Assembly (NCBI GenBank): GCA_035621215.1
Contig: CP141729.1
Coordinates: forward strand, 2,998,944 to 3,062,943
Length of the DNA: 64,000 bases
DNA from: Oscillospiraceae bacterium MB08-C2-2
GTDB lineage: Bacteria; Bacillota; Clostridia; Oscillospirales; Ruminococcaceae
Direction of reading: 5' to 3'
Below, piece after piece: positions 26,898-35,420 of this stretch. The notes below the pieces were generated by a model that had not been told where the DNA came from, did not search any database, and saw nothing but the letters and a program-made list of their open reading frames with translations. The first letter of the stretch is position 1. Every line of letters begins with the position of its first letter. The translations under genes were made by a program, and so were the position numbers.

Positions 26898-28425
26898 ATT
26901 CTTCCTGATTGATCAGGAACAGTTCCTTGACTCGGGGATACAGCTGGCTGTATACGGCAAACCGGGTGTCGTATATTTTTTTGTGGCTGGGATCGCTCTT
27001 AATGTGTGTGGATACAGACCGCTGTACCCTGTTTGCTGCCTCCAAAACCGATGGAAAGATTCCGGCGCCAACCCCGGCCAGCAATGCGGCTCCAACCGGT
27101 GCGGCATCCTTAATGTGGAGAAGGTCAATGTCCTTTCCGGTAATATCGGCTTTGATTTGTGCCCATATCTCACTTTTGGCGCCTCCGCCCAGAGAGGAAA
27201 ACCGTGAGAATTGCATGGATGCAACCTCCTCGGCAATGGTAATCAGCTGGCGCTGGCCATAGCCGCAGCTTTCCAAAACAGCCCGGAGCATATCGGCTCG
27301 GGTAGTTTCCAGCGACATCCCAAAAAAGATTCCCCGCGCGTGGCTATCCCATATGGGACTGCGCTCCCCCTGCATATATGGTAAAAAAACAATGCCGTTT
27401 GCGCCCGGCATCACAGCAGCAGCTTGTTGATCCATCAGCGCTAAAGTGTCTTTGCCCTGCGTGTGCGCTGTGGCCCTTAGATCATCGCAAAAGGTATCCT
27501 TAAACCATGTTAGGGAAGAACCCGCATGAGAGATGGCTCCCTGATAAATCCAGGTGCCGTCCACCACATGACACCGGTTGATGAAGGCCCGGTGAAAATG
27601 GGGCTTGTCCACACAAACAGTGAGAACATTGGTGGTGCCTGCACTCTCACAGATATCCCCTGCCTTGACAATACCGGCGGCCAGAGAGGCACAGGCAGTA
27701 TCGCCGCCGCCTGCCACAACCGGAATGCCCCGGGGAAGCCCCAGCTGCAGCAAATCCGGATTGGAAAGCAGGCCTACAACTTCTTCGCTCCCCAAAACCT
27801 TGGGCAGCTTGTGGATGGAGATACCGGCTTTTTCACACAGTAAAGGCGAAAATTCCCGGCTTCCGGCCACATCAAAAAGTCCTGTATAGGAGGCATTGGA
27901 GCGATCAATGGCAAAATTCCCTGTCATTTTGTGACCGAACAAGGTATTCAGATGGCCGAATACTGCTGTATGTGCATAGACCTGCGGAAGATGATTTTTG
28001 ATCCATAGAATGCTGGTTGCGCTCATAGCACCGGACATGGGGGTGTTGGCGGTCAGAGCGAAAAAATCATCCGACGGCATCATGGTTTTGATGTATTCGG
28101 CTTCCGCAACACTTCGCCGATCCGAATAAAGAATGGGATTGGTTAAAACAGCGCCGTTTTGATCCATAGCCACCAGCCCGGGGCACAGGCAAGCCACACC
28201 GATGCCGCCTACAGCGGATGGATCGTGGTGAGCAAACAACTGCTTGGCCGCCTGCAAAAATGCCTGCCATAATTCCTGCGGGTCTATTTCAGCCCAACCC
28301 GGTCTTGGGTGAAGGATTTCGTAGGGTATGGCACTTTTTGCAAGCAGGTGGGCTGTTTGATCGATCAGCGCCAGTTTCAGACTGCCGGTACCGATATCAA
28401 TACCCAACAGCAAATCGCCTGCCAA
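26896..28425 (-). CDS. FGGY-family carbohydrate kinase (xylulokinase-like)
   Basis: A 509-residue sugar kinase. The N-terminal ATPase motif LLGIDIGTGSLKLALID, an FGGY-type ILYSDRRS substrate loop, GGGDTACASLAAGIV and the C-terminal FSSLGGGAKSEIW phosphate loop are present. It phosphorylates a ketose or polyol with ATP. The order dehydrogenase, aldolase, kinase suggests a route in which a polyol is oxidised to a ketose, phosphorylated and split. The TTG start at 28425 has AAAGGAGGG at ideal spacing. The exact sugar cannot be named. Confidence 0.88.
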   Translation of the reverse strand: MAGDLLLGIDIGTGSLKLALIDQTAHLLAKSAIPYEILHPRPGWAEIDPQELWQAFLQAAKQLFAHHDPSAVGGIGVACLCPGLVAMDQNGAVLTNPILYSDRRSVAEAEYIKTMMPSDDFFALTANTPMSGAMSATSILWIKNHLPQVYAHTAVFGHLNTLFGHKMTGNFAIDRSNASYTGLFDVAGSREFSPLLCEKAGISIHKLPKVLGSEEVVGLLSNPDLLQLGLPRGIPVVAGGGDTACASLAAGIVKAGDICESAGTTNVLTVCVDKPHFHRAFINRCHVVDGTWIYQGAISHAGSSLTWFKDTFCDDLRATAHTQGKDTLALMDQQAAAVMPGANGIVFLPYMQGERSPIWDSHARGIFFGMSLETTRADMLRAVLESCGYGQRQLITIAEEVASMQFSRFSSLGGGAKSEIWAQIKADITGKDIDLLHIKDAAPVGAALLAGVGAGIFPSVLEAANRVQRSVSTHIKSDPSHKKIYDTRFAVYSQLYPRVKELFLINQEE

Positions 28426-28500
28426 TGGATTCCCTCCTTTGTATGCTATCTATAAAACTTTCACCCGCAGCCTTTGTGCGGGTGAAAGTTTGAAAGCTGG

Positions 28501-29328
28501 TTATTTCTGTTTAGCGTTATCGCTTTCCAGATCGGCCAGCATTTCAAGCCCCTGCTTGACTGTTGCGTTATCGTGAATAATGCTCTTGAGAGCCTTTACC
28601 ATTGCAGTGATATGGGGGTATTCCCACACAAAGCGCCCAAAGGTAACGCCGCCCACGCCTGCATCCATAGCATCACGGGTCATCTGCATATAATCTTCGG
28701 CAGTGCTGCCCACATCGCCGCCCTGAATAACCACACGAGCCGGGCAGGCTTTTACAACCTTTTCCATGGTTTTAGGGTCACCGGTATAGGTGGTTTTGAT
28801 AATATCCACTCCAAGCTCTGCACCTGCGCGGCAGCAATAGGCGATGTTTTCCCACTTGGTGCGGTCTGCGGGAGCTACGCTTTCACCCTTGGGGTAGATG
28901 TGCCCGATCAGAGGCATACCCAGAGACATGGCCTCCTTGGAAATACGGCCGATATCGGCAATCTGCTCTGCCTGGAAATCGCCCAGCATCATAGCGCCTA
29001 CCGAGATTGCATCCGCTCCCATGCGTACTGCTTCTTCCACATCTCCGAAAAGAATATCCCGGGTGGACTGAACAGGGGAATAGCTGGAGCATTTGAGCAG
29101 CAGCGAGACCTTGCCTGCATGCTGCGGCAGGCAAAGCTCGGCAATGCCCTTGGTCATGGTCATGGCATCGGGGCCGCCGGCCACAATTTTGTCAATGGTT
29201 TCCTGAATGGGGATCAGTCCCTGCATAATGCCGCGGGAAATGGAGTGATCCACTGTGATTGCCATCATTTTTCCGCTCTTGGGGTTTACCAGTCTGCTCA
29301 TTCTTACTGCTTTGCCTAACATTGCCAT
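28501..29328 (-). CDS. class I aldolase of the DhnA/LsrF (DeoC-like) family
   Basis: A 275-residue TIM-barrel aldolase that uses a Schiff-base lysine. MMAITVDHSISRGI near the N-terminus, Lys178 in DIIKTTYTGDP as the likely catalytic lysine, and VVIQGGD followed by GVTFGRFVWEY at the phosphate-binding end match the DhnA/LsrF group (COG1830). It presumably cleaves the phosphorylated product of the neighbouring FGGY kinase to a three-carbon phosphate and an aldehyde. It lies 49 bp after the dehydrogenase gene. Confidence 0.85.
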   Translation of the reverse strand: MAMLGKAVRMSRLVNPKSGKMMAITVDHSISRGIMQGLIPIQETIDKIVAGGPDAMTMTKGIAELCLPQHAGKVSLLLKCSSYSPVQSTRDILFGDVEEAVRMGADAISVGAMMLGDFQAEQIADIGRISKEAMSLGMPLIGHIYPKGESVAPADRTKWENIAYCCRAGAELGVDIIKTTYTGDPKTMEKVVKACPARVVIQGGDVGSTAEDYMQMTRDAMDAGVGGVTFGRFVWEYPHITAMVKALKSIIHDNATVKQGLEMLADLESDNAKQK

Positions 29329-29377
29329 GGTTTACCGTCTCCTTCTATGTATACAAATTTATAAGCTGTTTTGGTGG

Positions 29378-30415
29378 TTAAGGCTGGATGATTACCTTTA
29401 AGCCTTCACTGCTCTTGCACACCTCATAGGCGCTCTGGAACTCTTCAATCTTATAGGTATGGGTTACAATCTCTGCCAGATTGATCTTGTGGGCGGCTAC
29501 CATACGGGCTGCCTCGTGATAATCTTGGCGCATATAGGCGGTGCTGCCGTTTACGTTGATTTCGTTATAATGAATCAGGTTTGCCTCAATGGTGCTCTCG
29601 CCGGTTCCGGTAAAGCCTGCAAATAGATTTACAGTACCACCCCGCCTGCAAAGCTTCAGGCAGCTGTTGACAACAGCAGGCACGCCGATTGCCAAAACAA
29701 CTACATCTGCGCCCAGCCCATTGGTATGTTCTTTTACGATGGCGTCCAAATCCTCTTCAAGGGGATTGACTATTACATCCGCCCCAAGCTGAGCGGCTTT
29801 TTGCCGCCGGGATTCAATCGGCTCGCTGACCATTACCAGAGAAGCGCCCGCCGCCTTGGCAAGCTGCATGTGCATCAAGCCAATGGGACCTGCGCCTACA
29901 ATCAGCACAACGTGCCCAAAGCCGACTCCTGCGTTGCGCATACCCCGGAGGCAGCAGGCCAAGGGTTCAATGAGAGCGCCTTCCGCAAAGCTGATGTCAT
30001 CGGGGAGCTTGATGATGTTGCCACGCTTGATGGCGATTTCAGGGATCAGCACATACTCGGCAAAGCCGCCGTCAAACTCATAGCCAATGGCCTGACGTGC
30101 AAGGCAGGCATTTTCCCGCCCGCCCAGGCAGCTGCTGCAATTGCCGCAGGGAATTACATTGGCAATGGCAACCCGATCACCCACAGCGATGCCTTCAACC
30201 TGCTCGCCTACTTGACTGACAACACCGCAGATTTCATGGCCAATAACAGAAGGATATCGCACACCCTTGGTCTTTTTACCCTCCAAAATGCGAATATCGG
30301 TACCGCAGATTGCAGCGGCTTGCATCTGAACCAGAATTTCACCGGATTTTGGCACCGGGATGGGGATTTCCCCCGGAGCAAATTGATCCGGGCCAGATAA
30401 TATAACAGCTCTCAT
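29378..30415 (-). CDS. zinc-dependent alcohol/polyol dehydrogenase (MDR family)
   Basis: A 345-residue medium-chain dehydrogenase. Catalytic zinc ligands are visible in AAAICGTDIR and VIGHEICG, the structural zinc cluster in CGNCSSCLGGRENAC, and the NAD-binding loop VGAGPIGLMH. It likely oxidises a sugar alcohol as the first step of the cluster. The ATG at 30415 has AAGGAG at seven bases; the ATG two codons earlier touches that site. It follows the regulator gene by 31 bp. Confidence 0.88.
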   Translation of the reverse strand: MRAVILSGPDQFAPGEIPIPVPKSGEILVQMQAAAICGTDIRILEGKKTKGVRYPSVIGHEICGVVSQVGEQVEGIAVGDRVAIANVIPCGNCSSCLGGRENACLARQAIGYEFDGGFAEYVLIPEIAIKRGNIIKLPDDISFAEGALIEPLACCLRGMRNAGVGFGHVVLIVGAGPIGLMHMQLAKAAGASLVMVSEPIESRRQKAAQLGADVIVNPLEEDLDAIVKEHTNGLGADVVVLAIGVPAVVNSCLKLCRRGGTVNLFAGFTGTGESTIEANLIHYNEINVNGSTAYMRQDYHEAARMVAAHKINLAEIVTHTYKIEEFQSAYEVCKSSEGLKVIIQP

Positions 30416-30446
30416 GTTCATACTCCTTTTCTTTGAGCGTAATGGG

Positions 30447-31298
30447 TCAATATTTTCCTTCGGAAGTAGCGTTGCGGGTCATCTGTATGGCTTTGTAGGA
30501 TTTATCATAGTCACACAGCGCAATCATGGCAATCAGCGAATCCAGCATGGCAAGCTGCGCAATTCGGGCTGTAACCGATTCACTGCGGAATACCGTTTCT
30601 TTGGTGGAGGTGTAAAGGACAATATCCGCCGCTTTGCTGAGGGGATTTTTGCCTTGGGTTGTCAGCCCCACGGTAAAAGCACCGTTTTCTTTTGCCAGTT
30701 TCAGGCAATGAACAGTCTGCCGGTTGCTGCCGGAGTGAGAAATGCCAAAAGCCAAATCCTTTTCGCCTAAAATAGAGGCACACATAGCTTGACTGTCTGC
30801 ATCCCCATGAACCAAAACCTGGTGGCCAATTTTCAAAAGCTTATGCTGGGCATCTGTTGCAACCAGATTGCTGCCGCCGCTGCCAAAAAAGGCAATTTTT
30901 TCAGCCTGAGCCATGGCCTTGGCTGTTTGCTCCAAGGCGGGAATATCCAACATCATCAGCGTTTCATTGAGCACATCTATTTCGGAGGTGAATACCTTTT
31001 GACATACCATTGCGGCATCGTCACTGCTGTTGAAATTGGGGCTTAAATGCCGGTTGGGCGGCAGAGTATCCACCGCTGCGCAGATTTTAAAATCCTGATA
31101 GCCCTTAAAGCCAATGTTTTTGCAGAATCTCACCACGGTAGCGTCACTGGTGCCGGATTTTTCAGCCAGCTCGGTTACAGTGAACCCCAGCACATCGCTC
31201 ATATTTTCCAATATGTAGTCCGCCAAACGCTTTTCTGTTTTGGTCAGCCCTTGTTTTCGATTCTCAATAATAATGCGGCATGATTTTGTTGCCTTCAT
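30447..31298 (-). CDS. RpiR/MurR-family transcriptional regulator
   Basis: A 283-residue regulator with an N-terminal helix-turn-helix (TVTELAEKSGTSDATVVRFCKNIG) and a C-terminal SIS domain (GSGGSNLVATDAQHKLL, SHSGSNRQTVHCLKLAKENGA) that binds a sugar phosphate. It is the first gene of a minus-strand cluster of dehydrogenase, aldolase, kinase and ABC importer. Its promoter carries a palindrome over the transcription start, fitting autoregulation and control of the whole cluster, relieved by a phosphorylated intermediate. Confidence 0.9.
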   Translation of the reverse strand: MKATKSCRIIIENRKQGLTKTEKRLADYILENMSDVLGFTVTELAEKSGTSDATVVRFCKNIGFKGYQDFKICAAVDTLPPNRHLSPNFNSSDDAAMVCQKVFTSEIDVLNETLMMLDIPALEQTAKAMAQAEKIAFFGSGGSNLVATDAQHKLLKIGHQVLVHGDADSQAMCASILGEKDLAFGISHSGSNRQTVHCLKLAKENGAFTVGLTTQGKNPLSKAADIVLYTSTKETVFRSESVTARIAQLAMLDSLIAMIALCDYDKSYKAIQMTRNATSEGKY

Positions 31299-31336
31299 TT
31301 CGCTCAGTCCTTATATTTCATTCAAACTTGAAGTTG

Positions 31337-31353
31337 TTGAAAATTAATTTCAA
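31337..31353. promoter_or_regulatory. candidate RpiR operator
   Basis: TTGAAA-ATTAA-TTTCAA, a perfect 6-bp inverted repeat with five-base centre. It lies directly downstream of the -10 box and so covers the transcription start. The position and TGAAA/TTTCA half-sites suit a repressor of the RpiR family. Confidence 0.55.
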
Positions 31354-31357
31354 AAAC

Positions 31358-31386
31358 ATTGTATAAAAATTGAAGTAAAATTACAA
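31358..31386 (-). promoter_or_regulatory. SigA promoter of the rpiR-dehydrogenase-aldolase-kinase cluster
   Basis: On the minus strand, TTGTAA (31386-31381), a 17-bp spacer and TACAAT (31363-31358), about 60 bp upstream of the regulator start. Confidence 0.75.
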
Positions 31387-31706
31387 TATTGATTTTGAAT
31401 GAAAATAATGTCTGTTTTTGATAGATTGTGACGAATAAAATAACATTTTGCTTAATAAAGAAGGGGTTTAAGTGAACGCTTGTTTCTTTCATTGATTATT
31501 TGACCGGTAGGAGGGTCCAGAACCAAGGCCCTTTAACCGCACAAGAGAACTTGATTGGCTCCCGCACACGATAGTTCTATTCATGCTGGCTAAATCATTA
31601 GCAAGAATGCCTTTTTCTTAATATGATGGAATAGAATGCAAAAACGCTGAAATAGTGCTGTCCTTTCTATAGAATGGGCGAGAAATCAAAGAAAGAGGTT
31701 GATTTG
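31387..31706. other. intergenic region before the transglutaminase operon
   Basis: About 320 bp of divergent promoter region. I found no gene. A sporulation-sigma promoter is expected here if the downstream pair is spore-specific, but I could not point to a convincing match. Confidence 0.35.
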
Positions 31707-32693
31707 ATGAATGAGAATCCCTTGGCGGGCTTCAGTTATCTGGATGAAATTCGGATAAAGCAGGGCCCTGATCAGTGCAGGAATACCTTGACCAGCATTT
31801 TGCAAAAAGATACACGGCGGGCTGTTGCCCTGCTCAATGATCGCCGGCTTACCTTTCCCTGCCTCTACATATTGAGTGAGCCGATCCTGAGGCGGGGCAT
31901 ACAAAGAAACTTGAGCATCCGCCCTTCAACCGCCTTGCGAATTCTGGGGCGGATACGGGAATCCAAAGCGGCCGGCACGCATTATCTTACATCCAAGGGC
32001 AACTCAGTATACCCTGTTCTCAAGTGGATTTTAGAAACAGGCTCTGCCGAGGATATTCCCGAAGATCACTATGCACATATGCTGGATGTGACCAGTTCGG
32101 TGCTGCTGAATGTGTATAAAGATACCGCTATATTGCCTCTGGTGGTGGAGCTGACCTTTAAGCGCAACCGGCAAGACAGCTATATCCACGATCTTGTATG
32201 GGTACTGTTCCGCTTTCACGATCCGAATATTTTAAAGCTAATTGCCGGTTATCTCCAATCTTCCAACCAAAGAGACATTAAGCTTGCGGCGGAGCTGCTG
32301 AATCTGGATGAAGTTGAACTTTCCACAACCACCGGTGAGGCGATGTATCAAAAGTATCTGCGCTGGCTGGAGGAAAACCAGCCGTATTTGTATTTCACGG
32401 AGGAAACCCTTCAATACACCAGCAAGCCGGTATTCTGCACAGTGGATCTGGAGCGCAAATATCTTCAGAAAGCGGCTTCAGCCCATAAGAAACAGCCAAT
32501 ATCCTCTTTGGAGGAAGATGAGGCCGTATGCATAGAAGGCTTTAAACAGCTGAGCGCTCAGGAGCAAAAAATCCTATCAGGCTATTCTCACAATATTCAC
32601 AGCAAAAGTGTACCCACATGGAAAGAATGGCTGCATACCCCTGTAAAGGAACAGATCAAGGCTGCAAAAGCTGGATGGGAGGCAGAAAAATGA
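31707..32693 (+). CDS. unknown helical protein, coupled to transglutaminase
   Basis: A 328-residue soluble protein I do not recognise. It appears almost entirely alpha-helical, with repeating Leu/Ile-rich helices around residues 60-200 that resemble a HEAT-type solenoid, and a charged C-terminus. No signal, membrane segment or catalytic motif is seen. The ATG at 31707 follows AAAGAGG. Its stop codon overlaps the start of the transglutaminase gene (ATGA), so the two are translationally coupled. I infer a role alongside transglutaminase, perhaps in the spore coat. Confidence 0.75.
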   Translation: MNENPLAGFSYLDEIRIKQGPDQCRNTLTSILQKDTRRAVALLNDRRLTFPCLYILSEPILRRGIQRNLSIRPSTALRILGRIRESKAAGTHYLTSKGNSVYPVLKWILETGSAEDIPEDHYAHMLDVTSSVLLNVYKDTAILPLVVELTFKRNRQDSYIHDLVWVLFRFHDPNILKLIAGYLQSSNQRDIKLAAELLNLDEVELSTTTGEAMYQKYLRWLEENQPYLYFTEETLQYTSKPVFCTVDLERKYLQKAASAHKKQPISSLEEDEAVCIEGFKQLSAQEQKILSGYSHNIHSKSVPTWKEWLHTPVKEQIKAAKAGWEAEK

Positions 32694-33613
32694 TTGTAAT
32701 ATCCGGCTCCCCCTTAGAAATTGCTGAAATCATTCAGGAGTTCGAAGAGAACAGTGTGGAAAGGCAGCTTCTGGAAAAAATGAATAAAAGCGAAGAAACC
32801 TATCGGTATAAATCGCTGGAGCATCTTAAATTCGAGCTGGCCTTGCGCAGAGAAATTGTGGCGGCAGCCAAGGCTCTCAACGCCAGCGGGATGCGGTTTT
32901 CGGTTTTTCATAAAACAGAAACCAACCCGGATTATTGGGATAGAACCGGTAACGGCGGTTTCCGATCGAAAAAGGATGTAAAGGCCAGCGATGCCATTCG
33001 GGATATCTTTGAAAACGGCTCAGCATATGCCACAGAATGCGCCACAGCCATGGTGATTGTATATTATAAAGCTCTGCTGGAGGTGTGGCCGGAAGAAACC
33101 TTCAATAAGCTGTTCCCCTCCATTTATCTGATGAATTGGCACAAGCTACATCCTTTAATCAAAGAGGTCGGAACGCCCGCAAAAGTTGCGGATATTTTGC
33201 TGGGCGACCGAGGCTATTTCATAAACCCGCAGGTTGACCCGGAGGTTTCGGAGCTGCAGGGAGAAAACGTTATTATATTGCCGGATGGTCTGTTTTACGG
33301 CCATGGCATGGGAATTGCCGATGCCGATCGAATTATTCGTGTGCTCAACGCCAACAGGGAGGAAGGCGCAACAGAATCAGCTCATTTCATTGAAGGTTCT
33401 GCGGCCCGACCCAACTTCAAAAAGCTGATGGAAGCTGCCCGAGAACTCGCCCAAGAGTCTGTCCAAGAGCCTGTCCAAGAGCCCACCCAACAGCCTACCC
33501 AAGAGGCTACCCAACGGCCTACCCAACGGCCTACCCAAGAGGCCACCCAGGAGCCTACTCCACGCTCCTCTGTTTTGCGCTGGAGACCTTTCCCGCGGCC
33601 TATTTCAAGCTAG
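32690..33613 (+). CDS. tgl: protein-glutamine gamma-glutamyltransferase (spore transglutaminase), with Gln-repeat tail
   Basis: Crosslinks proteins by joining Gln and Lys side chains. In Bacillus it hardens the spore coat. The first 250 residues or so align throughout with Bacillus Tgl: MIVISGSPL, the active-site segment ENGSAYATECATAMVIVYY (Cys117), INPQVDPE, GENVIILPDG and YGHGMGIA. The protein has 307 residues against about 245 in Bacillus. The extra tail holds nine tetrapeptide repeats with Gln every fourth residue (255-287), then a basic, Pro-rich end. GGGAGG precedes the ATG at 32690. Confidence 0.93.
   Translation: MIVISGSPLEIAEIIQEFEENSVERQLLEKMNKSEETYRYKSLEHLKFELALRREIVAAAKALNASGMRFSVFHKTETNPDYWDRTGNGGFRSKKDVKASDAIRDIFENGSAYATECATAMVIVYYKALLEVWPEETFNKLFPSIYLMNWHKLHPLIKEVGTPAKVADILLGDRGYFINPQVDPEVSELQGENVIILPDGLFYGHGMGIADADRIIRVLNANREEGATESAHFIEGSAARPNFKKLMEAARELAQESVQEPVQEPTQQPTQEATQRPTQRPTQEATQEPTPRSSVLRWRPFPRPISS
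33452..33559 (+). repeat. 12-bp tandem repeat coding the Gln tail of Tgl
   Basis: Nine in-frame 12-bp units, consensus CAAGAGCCTACC, encode Gln-(Glu/Arg)-(Pro/Ala)-(Thr/Val). Sequence drift among units suggests unit gain and loss. Confidence 0.85.
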
Positions 33614-34032
33614 GGGTTTCCACATATCAGCTACAAAACAAACACGCTATATACGCCTAATACCTAAAAGCAGGCAGAGCATTTTAGCTCCGCCTGCTTG
33701 ACACATTGACCGTTTGTAATGGAGAATGGCCTGACTGATACAAGTATCGGATAAGCTGTGGGCATGCAGCCCGATGGCATATATGAGTCTGGATAAGTTT
33801 TTGCCCTCAGCCAGAAAATATGGCGAACATCAGTCGGTTATTTACGGCCTTATCGGGGGCACGTCTGCTATGGTTTGGAGCCTTTTGCTGTTCATGTGAG
33901 TGGCTTGTATATAGGGGCTGCATGTGTTTTGAGTATACAAAAAGCTTGGGTCGGCAGTAAAAATAGGGAGTATTCCACAGATCGGCCTCGGCTTAATAAA
34001 AATGTTTGTTGGAAATGCTGCTGCATTTTCTG
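33614..34032. other. intergenic region after tgl
   Basis: Contains a hairpin at 33668-33699 (AAGCAGGC arm, GAGC/GCTC inner pairs), a possible terminator without a good T run. The rest shows no supported gene. A 38-codon frame at 33783-33899 has no ribosome site. Confidence 0.5.
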
Positions 34033-34061
34033 TTGACAAATCTGGTTAATGTGTATAGAAT
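34033..34061 (+). promoter_or_regulatory. SigA promoter ahead of the amino-acid ABC operon
   Basis: TTGACA (34033-34038), a 17-bp spacer and TAGAAT (34056-34061). Confidence 0.75.
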
Positions 34062-34073
34062 ATTAACATAAAA

Positions 34074-34119
34074 CAAAGGCGTTGAACCGTGTTACGGTTT
34101 GACGCCTTTGTTGTTTTTT
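34074..34119 (+). terminator. intrinsic terminator at the start of the leader
   Basis: CAAAGGCGT and AACCGT arms pair with their complements (17 bp including two GU pairs, GTT loop), followed by TTGTTTTTT. It begins only a few bases after the expected transcription start, so it either attenuates the downstream operon or ends a very short RNA. Confidence 0.7.
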
Positions 34120-34285
34120 ACCTTTTGGTTCATGGATACAGGCTTATCTATAAACTCTACCAAAGGATTGCTGCAGCGGTCACCTCTGTGTTTATCGGGG
34201 GCTTCAAAAGCAACACCCTTTTGAAGTTTGGCGAGTGTAAGCACACACAAACGCCCACAATTTTTTTCTACAGGAGGTAATCCAA

Positions 34286-35185
34286 ATGTTAAAAAAGATG
34301 ACCAGCCTCATCATTGCTATGCTTCTGCTTGTAACCGCACTTACAGGGTGCGGCGCAGGTGGTGCTTCAAAAGCAGAATCCTCAGCTATTACCAGCGCCA
34401 GCACCGGCACTGAACCTGAGAAAAAAGTTTTGCGAATCGGTATGGAGTGTGCCTATGCTCCCTTTAACTGGACTCAAGCCTCACCTGAGGTTTCCAATGG
34501 TGAGCAGGCCGTACCCATTAAAGGCACCGGCGATTATGCCTATGGATACGACGTTATTCTGGCTAAAAAGCTTGCCGACCATCTGGGCTGGGAGCTTGAG
34601 ATAACCAAGGTGGAATGGTCCAGCATTGTGCTGGGGCTGAATGCAGGCAACTACGATGCAATTCTCGCCGGCATGGGCTATACAGAAGAACGTGACAAAA
34701 CCGTTGATTTTACACAGCCCTATTACATCCGCAACAATGTTCTGATTGTCAAGGCGGATGGCAAATTTGCTAATGCCACCAAGCTTTCTGAATTTGACGG
34801 CGCTTCCGCCACCACACAGCTTGGCACCACTTGGGAGCAGTATGTACCCCAGATTCCCAATGTGAATCAGCAGACCTATTATGAAACCACCGCAGAAGTT
34901 GTGATGGCGGTTGCCATGGGTTCGGCAGAGGCCGGTGTTCTGGATGCACCCACCGCGATATCCGCCGCCATCGCCAACCCCGATATCAAGGTTATTACTC
35001 TGGATCCTGCAGATGGCTTTACAGTCCCCGCGGGCCAATCCCTGAATGTCTGTATCGCTGTTAAAGAGGGCGACAAGGAGCTTTTGGATACTCTGAACAG
35101 CGCTCTCAAAGAAATCAGCTGGGATGAGGGAGAGATGACGGAAATCATGGATCTTGCCATCCAACTTCAGCCTCTGAGCAATTGA
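34286..35185 (+). CDS. amino-acid ABC importer, substrate-binding lipoprotein
   Basis: A 299-residue type II binding protein (SBP_bac_3). The signal peptide ends in the lipobox LTGCG. The mature start is KVLRIGMECAYAPFNWTQ, followed by YGYDVILAKKLADHLGW and the signature VLGLNAGNYDAILAGMGYTEER. It captures a polar amino acid outside the cell for the permease and ATPase downstream. The ATG follows AGGAGG. An aminotransferase at the end of the operon suggests that the imported amino acid is used as carbon or nitrogen source. Confidence 0.92.
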   Translation: MLKKMTSLIIAMLLLVTALTGCGAGGASKAESSAITSASTGTEPEKKVLRIGMECAYAPFNWTQASPEVSNGEQAVPIKGTGDYAYGYDVILAKKLADHLGWELEITKVEWSSIVLGLNAGNYDAILAGMGYTEERDKTVDFTQPYYIRNNVLIVKADGKFANATKLSEFDGASATTQLGTTWEQYVPQIPNVNQQTYYETTAEVVMAVAMGSAEAGVLDAPTAISAAIANPDIKVITLDPADGFTVPAGQSLNVCIAVKEGDKELLDTLNSALKEISWDEGEMTEIMDLAIQLQPLSN

Positions 35186-35192
35186 TTATTCC

Positions 35193-35293
35193 GGCTATAC
35201 CGCTGATGCACTCAGTTGCAGAGGAACGGCGGCAGCTTAGCCAAGGCCATTCTGTTTCAAAACGGCATTGCCGTTTTGAAACAAGGTATGGCT
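35193..35293. repeat. element B: cloverleaf-family element
   Basis: The outer stem GGCTATACC (35193-35201) pairs with GGTATGGCT (35285-35293), with GU pairs. Inside, the AT arm at 35254-35282 is a perfect 14-bp inverted repeat (core TTCAAAACGG). The other two arms are weak. Further palindromes follow at 35315-35326 (GCCCCTAGGGGC) and 35333-35350 (CCGCTG/CAGCGG). The element sits between a binding-protein gene and its permease gene. Confidence 0.65.
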
Positions 35294-35420
35294 GATAATA
35301 GCAAGAAAACCATTGCCCCTAGGGGCGGGAATCCGCTGCAAGCACAGCGGAAAGCGTTTGCGGCATTATTTAGCGTATCATAAACCGCTGGGCAGCAGCG
35401 GATGAAGGGAGCAAAAATAT

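Noticed and set aside
33452-33559. Direct repeats as a CRISPR array
   Set aside because: The 12-bp units are contiguous, in frame within tgl and lack spacers. No cas genes are present.
33783-33899. 38-codon frame with a hydrophobic C-terminus (MSLDKFLPSARKYGE start)
   Set aside because: No ribosome site or promoter and no terminator of its own. It could be a gene remnant, but nothing supports expression.
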